A stretch of DNA of 64,000 bases, taken from Paralichthys olivaceus. Taxonomy: Eukaryota; Chordata; Actinopteri; Pleuronectiformes; Paralichthyidae. Shown piece by piece: positions 28,892 through 40,700 of the stretch (positions within the stretch are counted from its first letter, which is position 1; every line of letters starts with the position of its first letter). The translations under genes and the position numbers were made by a program. Below the pieces are notes generated by a model. It ran no database searches and had not been told where the DNA came from. It worked only from the letters and a program-made list of their open reading frames with translations. The stretch lies in contig NC_091116.1 in NCBI RefSeq assembly GCF_024713975.1, forward strand, positions 12,120,986 through 12,184,985, read 5' to 3'.

Positions 28892-28907
28892 GTATAGTCC
28901 GGCCACA
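28892..28907 (+). other. self-primer binding site of Gypsy element
   Basis: TATAGTCCGGC at 28893-28903, immediately after the LTR, is the exact reverse complement of GCCGGACTATA at 28655-28665. The Tf1/sushi group of Ty3/Gypsy elements primes minus-strand synthesis with the 5' end of its own RNA rather than with a tRNA, through an 11-base match. The 11-base match here has the right place and length. Mechanism is inferred from the family. Confidence 0.75.
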
Positions 28908-29930
28908 ATGGACTTGGCAGAGCAAGCTGAGTCCCTCAGAGAGGCAATGACTCACCAGGAAGCACATCTGGGTCATCACGACAAGGCTCTGACGGATATC
29001 AGCGACAGGTTGGATCAGATCACCACCGCCCTGTCGGCTCTCATCGTTCGGCTGGACACAGTTCCTACCCCCGCTGCTCAGGTCTCTGCTCCAGTTCAAC
29101 AAGCCCCTCCAGCCGCACAATCTGCCTCTGCTGTCCTGGAACCCCGGATTCCTCCACCAGCTAAGTACTCTGGGGATCCCAACACCTGTCGCCAGTTTCT
29201 CACCCAATGCCAGTTAGCCTTCAATGCACAACCCATTAGATATGCTAGTGATAATGCTAAGATCGCTTACCTGGTTAACTTATTAGAGGGCCGTCCGCTC
29301 AGCTTATATAATGCCCTCTTCGAGCAAAACTCTCCGCTGGCCGTGTCTGCCGATGCCTTCGCTATGGATCCTGCCAAGGTCTCTGCTGTCGCGGACTGGC
29401 CAACTCCTACCAATCGCAAGCAGCTGCAGCGCTTCAACGGTTTTGCCAACTTTTATAGGAGGTTTGTGAGGAACTACAGCACCATGGCAGCTCCTCTGAC
29501 AGCGCTCACCTCTTCCTCAGTTCCATTCCGCTGGACTCCTGAGGCCGAGGCAGCTTTCTCCAACCTCAAGCGCCTGTTCATCTCCTCTCCCATCCTCGTC
29601 TACCCTGACCGATCACTTCAGTTTGTTGTGGAGACGGATGCGTCTGAGACTGGGGTAGGTGCTATACTATCCCAACGCTCTCCCCTAGATAACAAGATGC
29701 ATCCTTGTGCTTTCTTCTCTCACAAGCTTGATCCCCCAGAGAGGAACTATGATGTTGGTAATCGAGAGCTACTTGCTGTGGTGTTGGCATTGGAGGAGTG
29801 GCGACACTGGCTCGAGGGTGCGGAGCACCCCTTCATTGTCTGGACGGACCACAGGAACCTTGCCTATATCCAGACAGCATCATATGTGTCCCCACTGAAA
29901 ACAGTAACACAACCTACTTTTGACAACTGA
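28908..29930 (+). pseudogene. chimeric gag / RT-end / RNase H reading frame of Gypsy element
   Basis: The open frame has 340 codons. Residues 1 to about 150 resemble the N-terminal half of a fish Gypsy Gag, with a coiled-coil-like start, a Pro/Ala-rich linker and the [10 protein letters not shown] segment. From about residue 153 the text switches to the end of reverse transcriptase ([17 protein letters not shown]), then to RNase H ([27 protein letters not shown]). The switch, near base 29360, marks a deletion of several kilobases that kept the frame open. The last 16 or so residues (from about 29880) are unrelated flanking sequence. No functional product is claimed. Confidence 0.85.
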
Positions 29931-30439
29931 GTCGGCTAAATGCTCAGTGAATATTACGACTTGAGGCCATTGCAGCTCCAGCATTAGCTACTTGAACTCA
30001 ATAAGCCCACTTGTAACGTCCATAGAAGCACAACTGAATACAACACAATTTATAAGGAATGTGAAATAGGACCATGACAGCGATTATTAGGCCCCTGATG
30101 ATTCCGCTTTCAAAAATTGCATGACAAACATTTAACAGAAAAAGTTTGGTCTCTGCAGTCTTAGGTGCGTTAGGTGGTAAAACTCTGGTCTGTGGACTGT
30201 GCTGGCTTTCATTCTGGTCCTTTTTTTTCAATTTAAAGATGGTGAAGTCTTCAAAAAGAAGTTCGTCGTGGCACAACAACTTCCCACATTCCTCCAAAAC
30301 AACCAGTTTTTGTGCTATGCGACTTGGTCCTCAGCAATCTCTCATAGTACCACTCAACAGCACCTGCTTCGATGACGTTGGGGAGGCAAAATGGTGACGC
30401 AAATGACAAATGACACTTAGATGTCAGTCCTTCGTACGC
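29881..30439. other. DNA between Gypsy remnant and gpr137c; includes gpr137c 3' UTR
   Basis: No coding exon was recognised. Because gpr137c reads leftward, its 3' UTR should occupy the right part of this stretch. The polyadenylation signal was not fixed. Confidence 0.5.
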
Positions 30440-31495
30440 TTAATTCTGCGGGGTGCAGAAATATGTTTGCGACCCGCAGTAATAACTTTGTGGCGTGGAA
30501 TAGTAATTACTGTGATGATGGTGGTGATAGTTGTTGTTCTGTGGGGTGGAGTAGTAGTTGTGGTGGTGACTCTGGATGTTCCCGTAGGCAAAGAGCACAG
30601 GGGCGGTGGAGGATGGCGGCTGATGAGCGCCAGCCACGCCCACCGTCGGCGCCCCGTTACACTGGATGGAGCCGTACCAGCTCGAGGCACCCAGCTGGGG
30701 CGTGCTGGAGAGGAGGCTGAGAGGAAAAGAGACAGTGGAGAATTAATCAGTGACCATATTGACTTTTCAAAGTTTCCTTGAAAAACCAGACTGTGTTGGT
30801 GGTTGTTGTGCCCACCTGGCTCGATCAGCCCGACTGGTATTGCTTCTGGACAGGTCATCATCACTGTCATACCGTCGAGGGTTGTCAAAGAAATACGTTC
30901 TGGAGCTGAAACTGTGGCTGTTGATCATCCCTCCGGCAGTCTGAGAGATACGGTAGACTTTCAAGTATCTTCAGCATTTGAGAAAATTCACAGCTCATGT
31001 GGATTTTTAACGAATTCTCTTACCAGGTTTTGGTTGGGTCGCTGGACCCGGAAGAAAACCACAACTAAGCTGGTGGGTAGCAGCTCCCAGAAGAACGAAA
31101 TGATCCCAAACACGATGTAGGCTTCACCGCTGATCTCCTGCACATCAGCCTGAAACAAACACACACACACACACACAATTTCAAACTAGGCCTCCCCCTG
31201 CCTCCAGTCTTCATGTGAAGAGTTTCCGTTTTGCTTATTTATCATTGGAAACACAGGTGGTTTTCTGGACTTCATGTCTGAAAACGGTTTCATTGAAGGC
31301 TAAAAAGAAAATGGGTGAAAAACTTGGTACACACAAGAGACAGAATAATGTTGAGATGCTGAACCGACAGCTGTGATGCAGACAGATTAAAGGAATCATT
31401 TCTAATGTCAGATTACACACACACACACACACACAATGATGGAGCCCTTTCTAAAGGGCTGTCCATCTCAAGGCCTGAGCCCTGATGTAGGTCAG

Positions 31496-31536
<41 letters not shown>

Positions 31537-33906
31537 ACACACACACACACTCAGAGTTATTTATAGCCAAATGAAGCCCTCCAACCGACCACCAAGCCTT
31601 GCTTTCCCAAATCTCCTCAACACACACACACACACCTGATCCATTACCTGATCAGAACCACTGTACCAGCCATAGTTAAAGGGACTGGGTCGGTCCTGTG
31701 GTGACAAAACCACCACCACCAGGTTGTAACAGGCCCTGGACGTGAAGAGGAGAATCACCACGGCTCCGACGGCGGTCGCCTGGCACACTGACGTACCCTG
31801 CAGGAAGAGTCACTGTTTATTGCAGACGTTCACGCTCATGAATCAGAACTGATTCAGATATGGGCCACAGATGTGATCCACCAATATGACTGACGCCTCT
31901 CTGTGACTAAAATGAGAAACATCAGGCCAGAAATTGACTTTGATGTGAGGTAAGCATCTGCGGTGCCTGAGTCGTGAGTCACATTCATTGTATTCTGATG
32001 GTAACCCACAGTTCATGCAAACATGAAGGCTTTCTGTGCTTTTAACTTGAAATTTCATACATGCTAACATGAAGAGTCCAGAGCTACGACAATTATTTCA
32101 TGCATTCCCGGTTTCACCTTAGATTCAAGGTAAACGTTGGCAGAGGACATCTTGGCAATCTTGAAGATGCAGACAGCCAGAGAGACGGCACACAAGACGA
32201 ACAGACTGTCGCTGATCAGGACTCGGGCCAACACTGCATGTCTGATTCCCCCCTCACTGCAAAGAGGAGGATTTGAACTTGTTTAATAATAATCACAAAT
32301 ACACTGAAATGTATTGATCGCAGTGTTTTTTTTGTTTCGTTTACCTCGGTGATTCTGAACGCTCCAGAGCTCCTTGCACTAACAATGCACAAGTTAGATT
32401 CACCACCAGGAAAAATATACTGAGACACAGGAAGAGCAAACGTAGAGGAACCCTGGAAAATACAGTTAGAGGAGGACAAGAAAACAAAAAATGATTTTAT
32501 TTGTGGCACAAAACAGAAGAAACTGCACAAAACAATAAGGTCAACACAGAGAAAAGACTCACTTGTATTTGGTGAGCTCTGGAGAATACTTGGCTTTGGC
32601 CTTAAACATAACCTGAACAAAGACAAGACAAAATACTGCTCATAAACATATATCACTTTTATGATATTTTAACAAAACAAATATTTTTTCTTCAGGGGAT
32701 ATATCAACTGGCTGCTGCTCTGTTGCCAACATGTTATCAGGAGTGACCTTAAAAGATCAGACCTGAAGTTTACTAAAGCTGGGACACTGACCTCCACTGA
32801 TCTAGTTCACTAACTTCCTGACACAACCTTTTACTTTTGAAAAAGATGTTTAATGAAATATTAACGAGATTAAGCTGCACAAACACATAAATGACGAATA
32901 TTTAAGAATATTATATTTAAATTATCAGTCTCATTAGCTCATTTAATTATAGATGCAACAGGAACAAACCCATGACAGATTGCTCAACATGGTCAATATT
33001 CACTTTATACACACACACCAGAGTCTTTCAGTGGGAGATGATACAGTATTTCTTACTGATCATTACCTTCTATAGGAAGCAGAATGAGGGGAAGTGGATA
33101 AGGATTCATGGCCGACTCAACAGAATATTTCCACACATGCATGTGAGTGTCAGATGGTCGCCTGTGAGTAATGAGGCTTCAAGTTCCCCCTGAACTCATG
33201 AAAACACACTGCAGTGTCATTCTGTCTCATACAGAGACACTCTAAGACAGTGGTTCACAATCTTTTTGGCTCATGTTTCCCCCTTTAGCTTCACAGAAAC
33301 CAAATATGGAGGGACACAAGTTTTGTATTGTTCAACAATCTAGCCCCAACACGGAAACACATCTCATCTGATATATATGCTATAACCTGAGTCTAAAGGA
33401 AAACATTTGAGTGCAGAAGTGAACCAATGAGTTTTTTCAAGGGAAATCGAAGGAAAACAACGAGTGCAACTTTGCAGTGTCAGCACTTTTGCAGAATCAG
33501 GTCACAGGCACAGTGCACAGTGTCTTACCTGTGTGAAGTAGAGGTTGAGCAGGCAGAGTGTGAAGAACTGCAGGCAGACAGGGCAGCAGTACAGCAGCCA
33601 GTAGGCCAGGGGCTGCAGCTGGTTGGCCTGCAGCACATTTTTGAAGTAGAAGGAGAAGAGGGTGGTCCTGAGAGCTGCCCACAGCAGGCACAGGAACAGA
33701 AACACGCTCTGGAAGCTGAAGCGCTTGTGTCCGTAGTGCAAAATGAGCCAGAGCTGCAGGTAGACGAAGAGGAACAGGGCAGAGTAGAGGACAGTGTAGA
33801 CAGTGGTGAGGCTGAGCTCCAGTGTTGGGGAGGCTGCAGCTCCTCCAGGGGACTCCTCCAGGGAGGTAAACAACCCGGAGGGGAGCTCCTCTCCTGCGGG
33901 AAACAT
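30440..33906 (-). CDS. gpr137c: GPR137C, seven-transmembrane lysosomal protein
   Basis: Coding exons in transcript order are 33906-33529, 32612-32563, 32452-32345, 32256-32118, 31797-31648, 31149-31024, 30940-30816 and 30716-30440. They total 1353 bases, 450 residues, with consistent phases and GT/AG borders. GPR137-family proteins are GPCR-like seven-helix proteins of the lysosome, linked by literature to Rag GTPase/mTORC1 regulation. Helix 1 is at about residues 32-56, helix 2 at 66-88 and helix 3 at 100-123 ([18 protein letters not shown]); the remaining helices follow in exons 3-6. The NVYLESKG and [13 protein letters not shown] blocks, the [20 protein letters not shown] segment (about 323-342) and the terminal TPQN identify the GPR137C paralogue. 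The ATG at 33906 was chosen because the frame upstream has only GTG. The exon 7 donor (AG/GTGGGC) is the weakest. The C-terminal tail (from about 405) is rich in His, Tyr, Asn and Gln, with three YY(S)TPQ-like repeats. Human GPR137C is about 429 residues. Confidence 0.94.
31415..31640. repeat. (CA)n microsatellites in a gpr137c intron
   Basis: Three (CA)n tracts (about 31416-31434, 31497-31552 with TCACA interruptions, and 31620-31636) lie within the intron between coding exons 5 and 6. They surround an otherwise non-repetitive stretch. A further short tract is at about 31157-31176. Confidence 0.9.
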
Positions 33907-35276
33907 CTCCACTAACACATGGGCAGCCTCAGACGCTAAAACTGGGTCAGATCACCGTGGATGACAAAAAAATAAGACGAGTGGAAATGCCAAGATGCTC
34001 ATTCTGAGAACAAGTGGCATAATGAAACTGCGCTGGAATTAAAATCCAATCAATTAAAAGCAACAAAAGAGAGAGAGAGGAGGAAAGAGGAGAGAGAGGT
34101 TCCTGTGTTGTTCTCTGCAAAAACAACTTGAGGGGGCAAAACCTCCAGATCAGCTGTGATGCACTTTTATACACGCCCCTTGCTCTAGATTCACAAAGAG
34201 AAACTGGATCATCTATGGCCGCCATTTTGGATCAAAACTCTATTCACTCTCATGCGCAACAGCTGATTCCGGAGCCACAGATCCTAGGCAGTTTCCGAGC
34301 GCGACGGTTCCGCACACGCCCACTTTGCCAACGCGCTACCCCATTGGTCGACTCCACCGCCCAGCCTCCGCAGTTCCCTCACTCCATTGGCTCACGGTGA
34401 TGTCAGCTGTGGAAGCGTCCCGCCCCTGCACGCTCATTGGCCAAGGTCTCTATGGGCGTTCCTCACAGAAGCGTCAAAACAATTCTGCAAGTTGAGGAAG
34501 TGAGTGCTTTCAAAATAAAAGTGCGTAATGTTGGTATTCACAGAAAAACCACCTACAGAGCAGACAAATTAAACCCACAACTTCACTTCTGTCATTTAAA
34601 ATTATCCCCGTGTTTCGCGCATGGACTCCTCCGCAGAGCGCAATCAATTTCCAATAAAATATTTTATTTCGAAACAATCACAGGAAACCCTATTCGAGCT
34701 CTACTGCTGTGTCGCTGTTTCTAGTAAAGTTTGAGACATTTCTCAGTTTATCGCTGCGCAGTTTGGCGAAAAACTACTTTGATAATTATCTTGCTGTGTG
34801 TCTACAGCTCCCATCGACATGCATCCTCCATCTTTACACGTTTTAACGCGAGCTAGCTCCGAAAACCACATGCTAACATAAACAAACAGGCAGCTAGCAA
34901 GCCAAGCTAGCAACTTAGCATCACCACCACTGATAACTAAAGCCACTATTTGGACTTTAATCGCGATTTTAACACCACCGGGACAAACTCTGCCCAAAAT
35001 TGCTGTGATCAATGTCTTCATATACGAGCGCAAGTGTGGTTTTGCAACTCGGAAAACGAAACTTGAACTTTAACCCTACTTCTGGCCTCCTCAGGTAACA
35101 GTCTGCTAGCATCCTTTGCTTTGTTTACCTTTTGCGTCCATTTAAAAGACTGGATATATGAAGCAGCTATGTATAATGATGAGGACAAACAGTCAGCATC
35201 CAGAAAGTATAACATGAATAATCTGTGTCTTCTCCCTCACTTTTGAACACCTCCCCTTCCAGAGGTCTTCTGCACC
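33907..35276. promoter_or_regulatory. head-to-head gpr137c / txndc16 intergenic promoter region
   Basis: The two start codons diverge 1.37 kb apart. The central part holds three inverted CCAAT boxes (ATTGG at 34343-34347, 34386-34390, 34436-34440), a CRE-like TGATGTCA at 34398-34405 and a GC box (CCCGCCCC) near 34418. This is the usual make-up of a TATA-less bidirectional promoter. On the txndc16 side, an acceptor (CTTCCAG at 35256-35262) fourteen bases before the ATG implies an upstream non-coding exon, with possible donors near 34499 or 35094. Which donor is used is not known. Confidence 0.6.
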
Positions 35277-37682
35277 ATGTGGATGTGCATTGCTGTTCTC
35301 CTGCTGTGGATGAAGTCAGGAGGATGCACAGAAAGGGCCAACACATCAGAGCTGGTTGAATACACCGCCCTGGACTTCTATGAGAAATTGCACTCTGGGA
35401 AAATGATGTTCATCTACTTTGAGCAGAAAGGTGGGAGCTCTTCACATAGAACTGGTTCTTTATGGAGTCAGTGAGCACGACAAAAAGAAATACGAGCCGT
35501 GAAGTCTGTCTTCTGTTCGGTATTTAAAGCATCAATCTACAGCATTAGTGTCTGTGCTCTCTCTACAGTCTCTCCGACCATCTCTCTCTTCTTGGTGGAG
35601 CTGGAGATGTCAGCTGAAGCTCTGCACGATTATGGCGTCCTGGTCGGCAAGGTAACTACTCCTTCTGCAGTATACATTGCTTTGTGCATTGCAAAGTTTT
35701 CAGTCTCTCTATATCCAGACACAGATGCGAGCAAGTGACTGTGTTGCAGATCATTCACTTTACTTTCTTTCTGTTCAGGTTAACTGCAATAAAGAGCCGG
35801 TTCACACATACTGCACCGACGAGAGGCTTCTGCATTCAGCTTTTCTGTTCAGGTAGGTTGTGAAGGCAGGTAGTACTCAGTGGTGGGTGGTCACCACAGC
35901 ATCACAAGCTACTGAGCTAAATCAACATCTCAACAATGTCAACATGAACATTTGAGGATTTACTGCGGGTCCGTTGTGTTACACTGTATTACTAAGAGGT
36001 AAATTATTCTCTGTGTCAGGGGGGGTAAGGAGTTCCTGGGTTTGGATTTGGACACTGTGTTTGATGTCAACTCCATCGTCTCTGAAGTCCTGTTGTAAGT
36101 AAATATCACCCTCTCTCAGCATTTTTATCACTTCCAGTTCATTTTTTGTCACTTCCACCATAGAGGCTTCTTTCCTTAAATGATAAATGGCAATATTGTG
36201 TTGTGAAGAATAAATGATGAATTTAAAGTTGTGGAAGATGATGAAACATGGTTCTGTTTTAATCCAATCAGTTTGAAATTAATCAAATCACTTTGATTAT
36301 TCACTCAGTTTGTCCGTTTTTACTTCTGCATTTTTCCACATGCATCAGTTAATTTATGTTTCTGGGAATAATAACCTCAGCCGTATCGTTAAAGATGTAC
36401 TCGACAGTTCATTTAATAAACAGCGTTTGTGTTTCTCCCGCCTGCAGCGCCATCCTGCGTGAAGAGGTCAGGTACGTGCACACAGACGCAGACCTCTTGG
36501 CCATGGAGAAAGCCGCCAGGGGGCAGAAGAATATTGTGCTGGGTTACGTGCGCAGTCTGGGAACACAAGGTGTGAACCGGGAGGAGAGGGTGGATCTAAT
36601 GTTGAGTGAGAGCGGTTGTATATCGGAATCATGGAAAGGATCACACTGACGTATTTAACAGCTGATTTACTGATTGCTCTGTGTCAGGCTGCAGCTTGAG
36701 TCTCACTGATTGACTTGAATGACTCATCACATTAATTGTATTGTCTTTGCTGATGATGTCACATCAGAGCACAGATCAATGATGGAGACGGCGTATGTGT
36801 ACGGATCCAAATACCAGTTCATCCTCATAACAGGAGGACCAGTCCTCAAACATTTAGGGTACCGTCTTTTTCCTTTTCTCTTCAACATTTCAAACGTGTC
36901 ATCACACAGTTGAAGGATTTTTTCCTTCACAAGAAGTTTTAATCGACTGCGTTTCTCTCTGTCCATCCCTCCTTCAGTGTTAATCAATCGTCTCACTCGT
37001 CTCAAGTGTGGTTCCTCCACTGTAGAGTTCACAGCGGCTTCATGACCCCTATGACCTCTGAGCGCTGCCCTTTGACCCGCATGAGGAAACCTCTGTCCGT
37101 CCTTAGCCTCCACTCCTTCCTGCAGCTCATGGAGGCTCCACTGGTGGTAAGTAGGATGACAGTGTGGAATCCGTGTGGAGATCTCAATACTTGTTGTCTG
37201 TGATGCCTCAAAACGAAGCTTCAAAATAAATAAATGGTTTTCCATTGTAGCACAAATCAAGAGAATGTGAATATGAACTATTTATATGTACATAATAATA
37301 ATAACATTTGTTAACGTTTGTGTCTCTCAACCACCAGTCTGAAGTATACAACGACCCCTCCATGGTCCCACCCCCTCAGTTCCCCTACCAGCAGACCCCC
37401 CAGGTCTTCCTCTTCTCCCGTCCCGAAACTGCGCACCTGGACCTGGACACAGCCACCACTCTGGCCTGGAGGCTGCGGGGCATCGCCCTGGTGCTGCTCG
37501 TACACAGGTGTGTCAGAGGAGCAGGAACATGTGTGAACAGGGATCTGAATGCACCACTTGTTTTCGTCTCACAATACTTTGTTTAAGCAAAATGATGTAG
37601 TGAAAGAAATGCAGCGGCTTTGCGTTACCTCATAATACCAGGATTGTTGCTTTATTTCTCTGACAAAACAGTTGGAATTTAC

Positions 37683-37762
<80 letters not shown>

Positions 37763-40700
37763 TCAGCCAGAGTCCTTCAGTGAAAACCCCTGACGAATAT
37801 AATGCTGCTTACAGGCTGCCTGAGAAGGTGACAAACCATAAAAACAAACTATATCACTCTTTTCCTTTAATCATGTGTGCTTTATGATTGTGTATGTGTG
37901 TGTGTGTGTGTGTGTGTCTGTCTATGCCCACCTAGAGTTTAGAGGTGAAGTATATGACCTTACACAACCTCGATGAGGTGATGGAGCTCTTTACACATCA
38001 AGTGAAAGAGGGAGAAGAGGAGGAGGATGAAGAGGAGGACGAGGAGTCAGAGGAGGAGGACTCAGATCCTGGTAAGATGGTGGCAAAATAAAGTGAATAA
38101 CAGTGAAGAATAAGAAAAACTATAAAGTAAATCTGTGTGTTTCTGTGTCGTCCTTCAGCCAAGCTGGACGATGAAATCGCTGCGTCCGTCTTCAAAAACA
38201 GAGGCAGCTTTCTGGACATGGACTCAATCACCCAACTAACCTCTGACAACTTCCACACTGCAGTAGCACAAAAAAGCCTCACTGTGGTGCTGTTCTACCT
38301 CAAATGTAAGACACAGTCTGTCAGGGAATGATAATGAACTTAAACTAATTCATGTGGATGGAACTGATGATGTAGGGTCTGTTTCTCACCACCAGGGGAT
38401 GCTGTTTCAATGGCTTTCCTCAGCTCTTTCATTGAAGTTGCAGAGAGACTTGAGGGTGAGTAGAGCTGCACAATCCAGATATGAACAGTTGGAGCCTCTT
38501 TTATATCGTCTCTAAATTTGTATGTGTGGATTTATAACCTCTTTTTTTAATTATGTCCATATCTTGATTACACAGATGAGCTGATCAATATTATATTTTC
38601 AGACTCTGAGGTCGACAACGTGCAGATGAGCACAGTCGACTGTGGAGAGTGGACTGACCTCTGTGCTGCTCAGTCAGGAAGATCTCTCCCGGCCCAGTTC
38701 AAGCCAATCACGGCCTTCCCCAGTGTCTGGGTTTTTCAGCCCCAGGAGTCAGCACGGCACTACAGCGGCATGCTGGGTAGCGAGGCCCTGCATCGCTTCA
38801 TCATGCTGTGAGTTCTCTGAGAGTCAAAAGAAAAAGATGAGTCTCAACCTGAGATAAATGATATGAACGTCCTGCCCTCCCCCACAGGGTTGTTTGTCAT
38901 GGGCACTATTAGAGGGCGGCGTATGACATAAGTTAAATAGTTCCTAAGAAAAACAACCTTTACAGAAAACAACTTGATTATATCAGACCCATACTATGGT
39001 TCTTCTAAATGTATCTTCTGTACCTCAGAAAAAGACAGGAAACACAGGAAGTACATCACCCACATGTCAACATGTTCAAAAATTATTTTAATGAGTTTGG
39101 AGGAAAATGGGCTGCTGCTCTAACAGAACTCAACATCTTCTTGGCTTTACTGAAACCATCCAAAACAGAAGGACAAAAACATAAAGCTTCTCAAGGAACG
39201 TCTTGTGAATATTTCACAAGTCTGCAGGATTCAAAGAGTCAATGGTTAAACGCTTCTGCTGTTATTACCTAAATTATTTTCCTCTGACAAAGATGATTTG
39301 TCCTGTAATCACCCAATAAATGTGATATGGTTTTTCCCTTGAACAAATTGTTCCTTAAAAATGTAAAAAAGTCCTAAATCTGCTCACATGTGCATATGTT
39401 TGTGTGAATTTTGCTGTTTAACCAGGAGCTGCTCAGCCTCTCCCGCAGTACTGTCCACAGAGGAGGAAGTGACATCATTTCTACAGGGAGAGCCTCACCC
39501 TGAGTTAGCAGGGTACAAGCCTGACAGAGTACTGGGACTGTTTAAGTCACAAACACATGCAGGTAGGAGGCTGCAAGTATGTGTTGGCCACCTCACCGGC
39601 TGATAATGGTATCATAATAACAATATATGTATTTGTATGGCACTTTTCTAGAGGATAAAACATAAAACATTTGACTTGAGTAAGACTGGATGTGGTGAAA
39701 AAATGTGGTAAAAGAAAGGATTTAATAGACATAACAGATGTCACATGTCTGATCTCAGCTGGTAAATTATTCCAGAGTTTGGGGGCCTGCATTACAAAAG
39801 CACGACAGCCTTTAGTCACCAGTCGGGCACTGGGAACGACCAGGAGACCGCAATCAGCTGATCTAAGATGGCGTGCAGCCTCATAGGGAGTTAGTAGGTT
39901 TATTTACACAGGGCCTGGTTCTGCAAAGCTTTCATTTCTAATTGATGCTGATGTCTCAATAGCTGATGACAAACCATTGACTTCCCCTTTTTATGGATTT
40001 AGAAAATCATTGGTTGAAAAGGTTGAGTTCAATTGTGATGGTAAAGGTTGTCGCCGTTTTGTGTATTTTTCTTACTGTCACACGAATCCGATGGAAAGAG
40101 CAAAGCTAATTACAGTGTTTAGCCACCTGACATGAATCTTAAAAACCAGATATGTCCTTTCTTTCTTTCCTTTAGAAATGAAAGGCTCAGTAGTTTCCTA
40201 GCTGGCCTCTGCAGTTTTTTTGTAAATGTGGTCCTGACTCAACTGTCTAAGGGGCTGTGTTTGTGTGGAAACTCAGGGAAGAGTACGTTATATTCCAATC
40301 ATGATAATTGCAAGGAAAAGAGAAAGAAGACAGAATGAGCCACCAGGAATGTGCTTGACTGGCCTCTCAGGTCCTTCTCCATCCAAACAGCAACATCTTG
40401 TGATGGTGTAATGTGGATGCTCCTCTCTCTCACCAGGTGCACCAGTGTTTACTGAAGCAGCAGAGTCACTGAGAGGAGAGGTGCTAACTGGACTGCTGAC
40501 AGACGCACTGGCAGAGAAATGGTAACAGCTCTACTTCCCCTTTAACTTCAGTCGTGAGTCATTTTTATATCACAAGATCACGCAAATTTGTAAATGCATC
40601 TTAAAAGCATCCTGAGATACGATCACTCAGAACTGTTATTCAAACAATCTACAACAATTCTGCAACTAACAACCAACGTGTCCTGGTTCAACACGTGCCC

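Larger units (their letters stand above)
28497..29880 (+). mobile_element. truncated, internally deleted Ty3/Gypsy (Tf1/sushi-like) retrotransposon
   Basis: The remnant consists of one 5' LTR (28497-28891), a self-primer-type binding site, and an open frame that joins an N-terminal Gag segment directly to the end of reverse transcriptase and RNase H. Protease, the reverse transcriptase catalytic core, most of Gag, integrase and the 3' LTR are absent. The homology stops at about 29880, shortly after HRNLAYIQ of RNase H. It lies between the dehydrogenase gene and gpr137c on the opposite strand to both. It cannot be autonomous. Confidence 0.88.

Noticed and set aside
39547-39819. Minus-strand frame resembling the end of a LINE protein
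   Set aside because: Kept only as a repeat annotation: the plus-strand text matches a common dispersed repeat equally well and no upstream reverse transcriptase is present.
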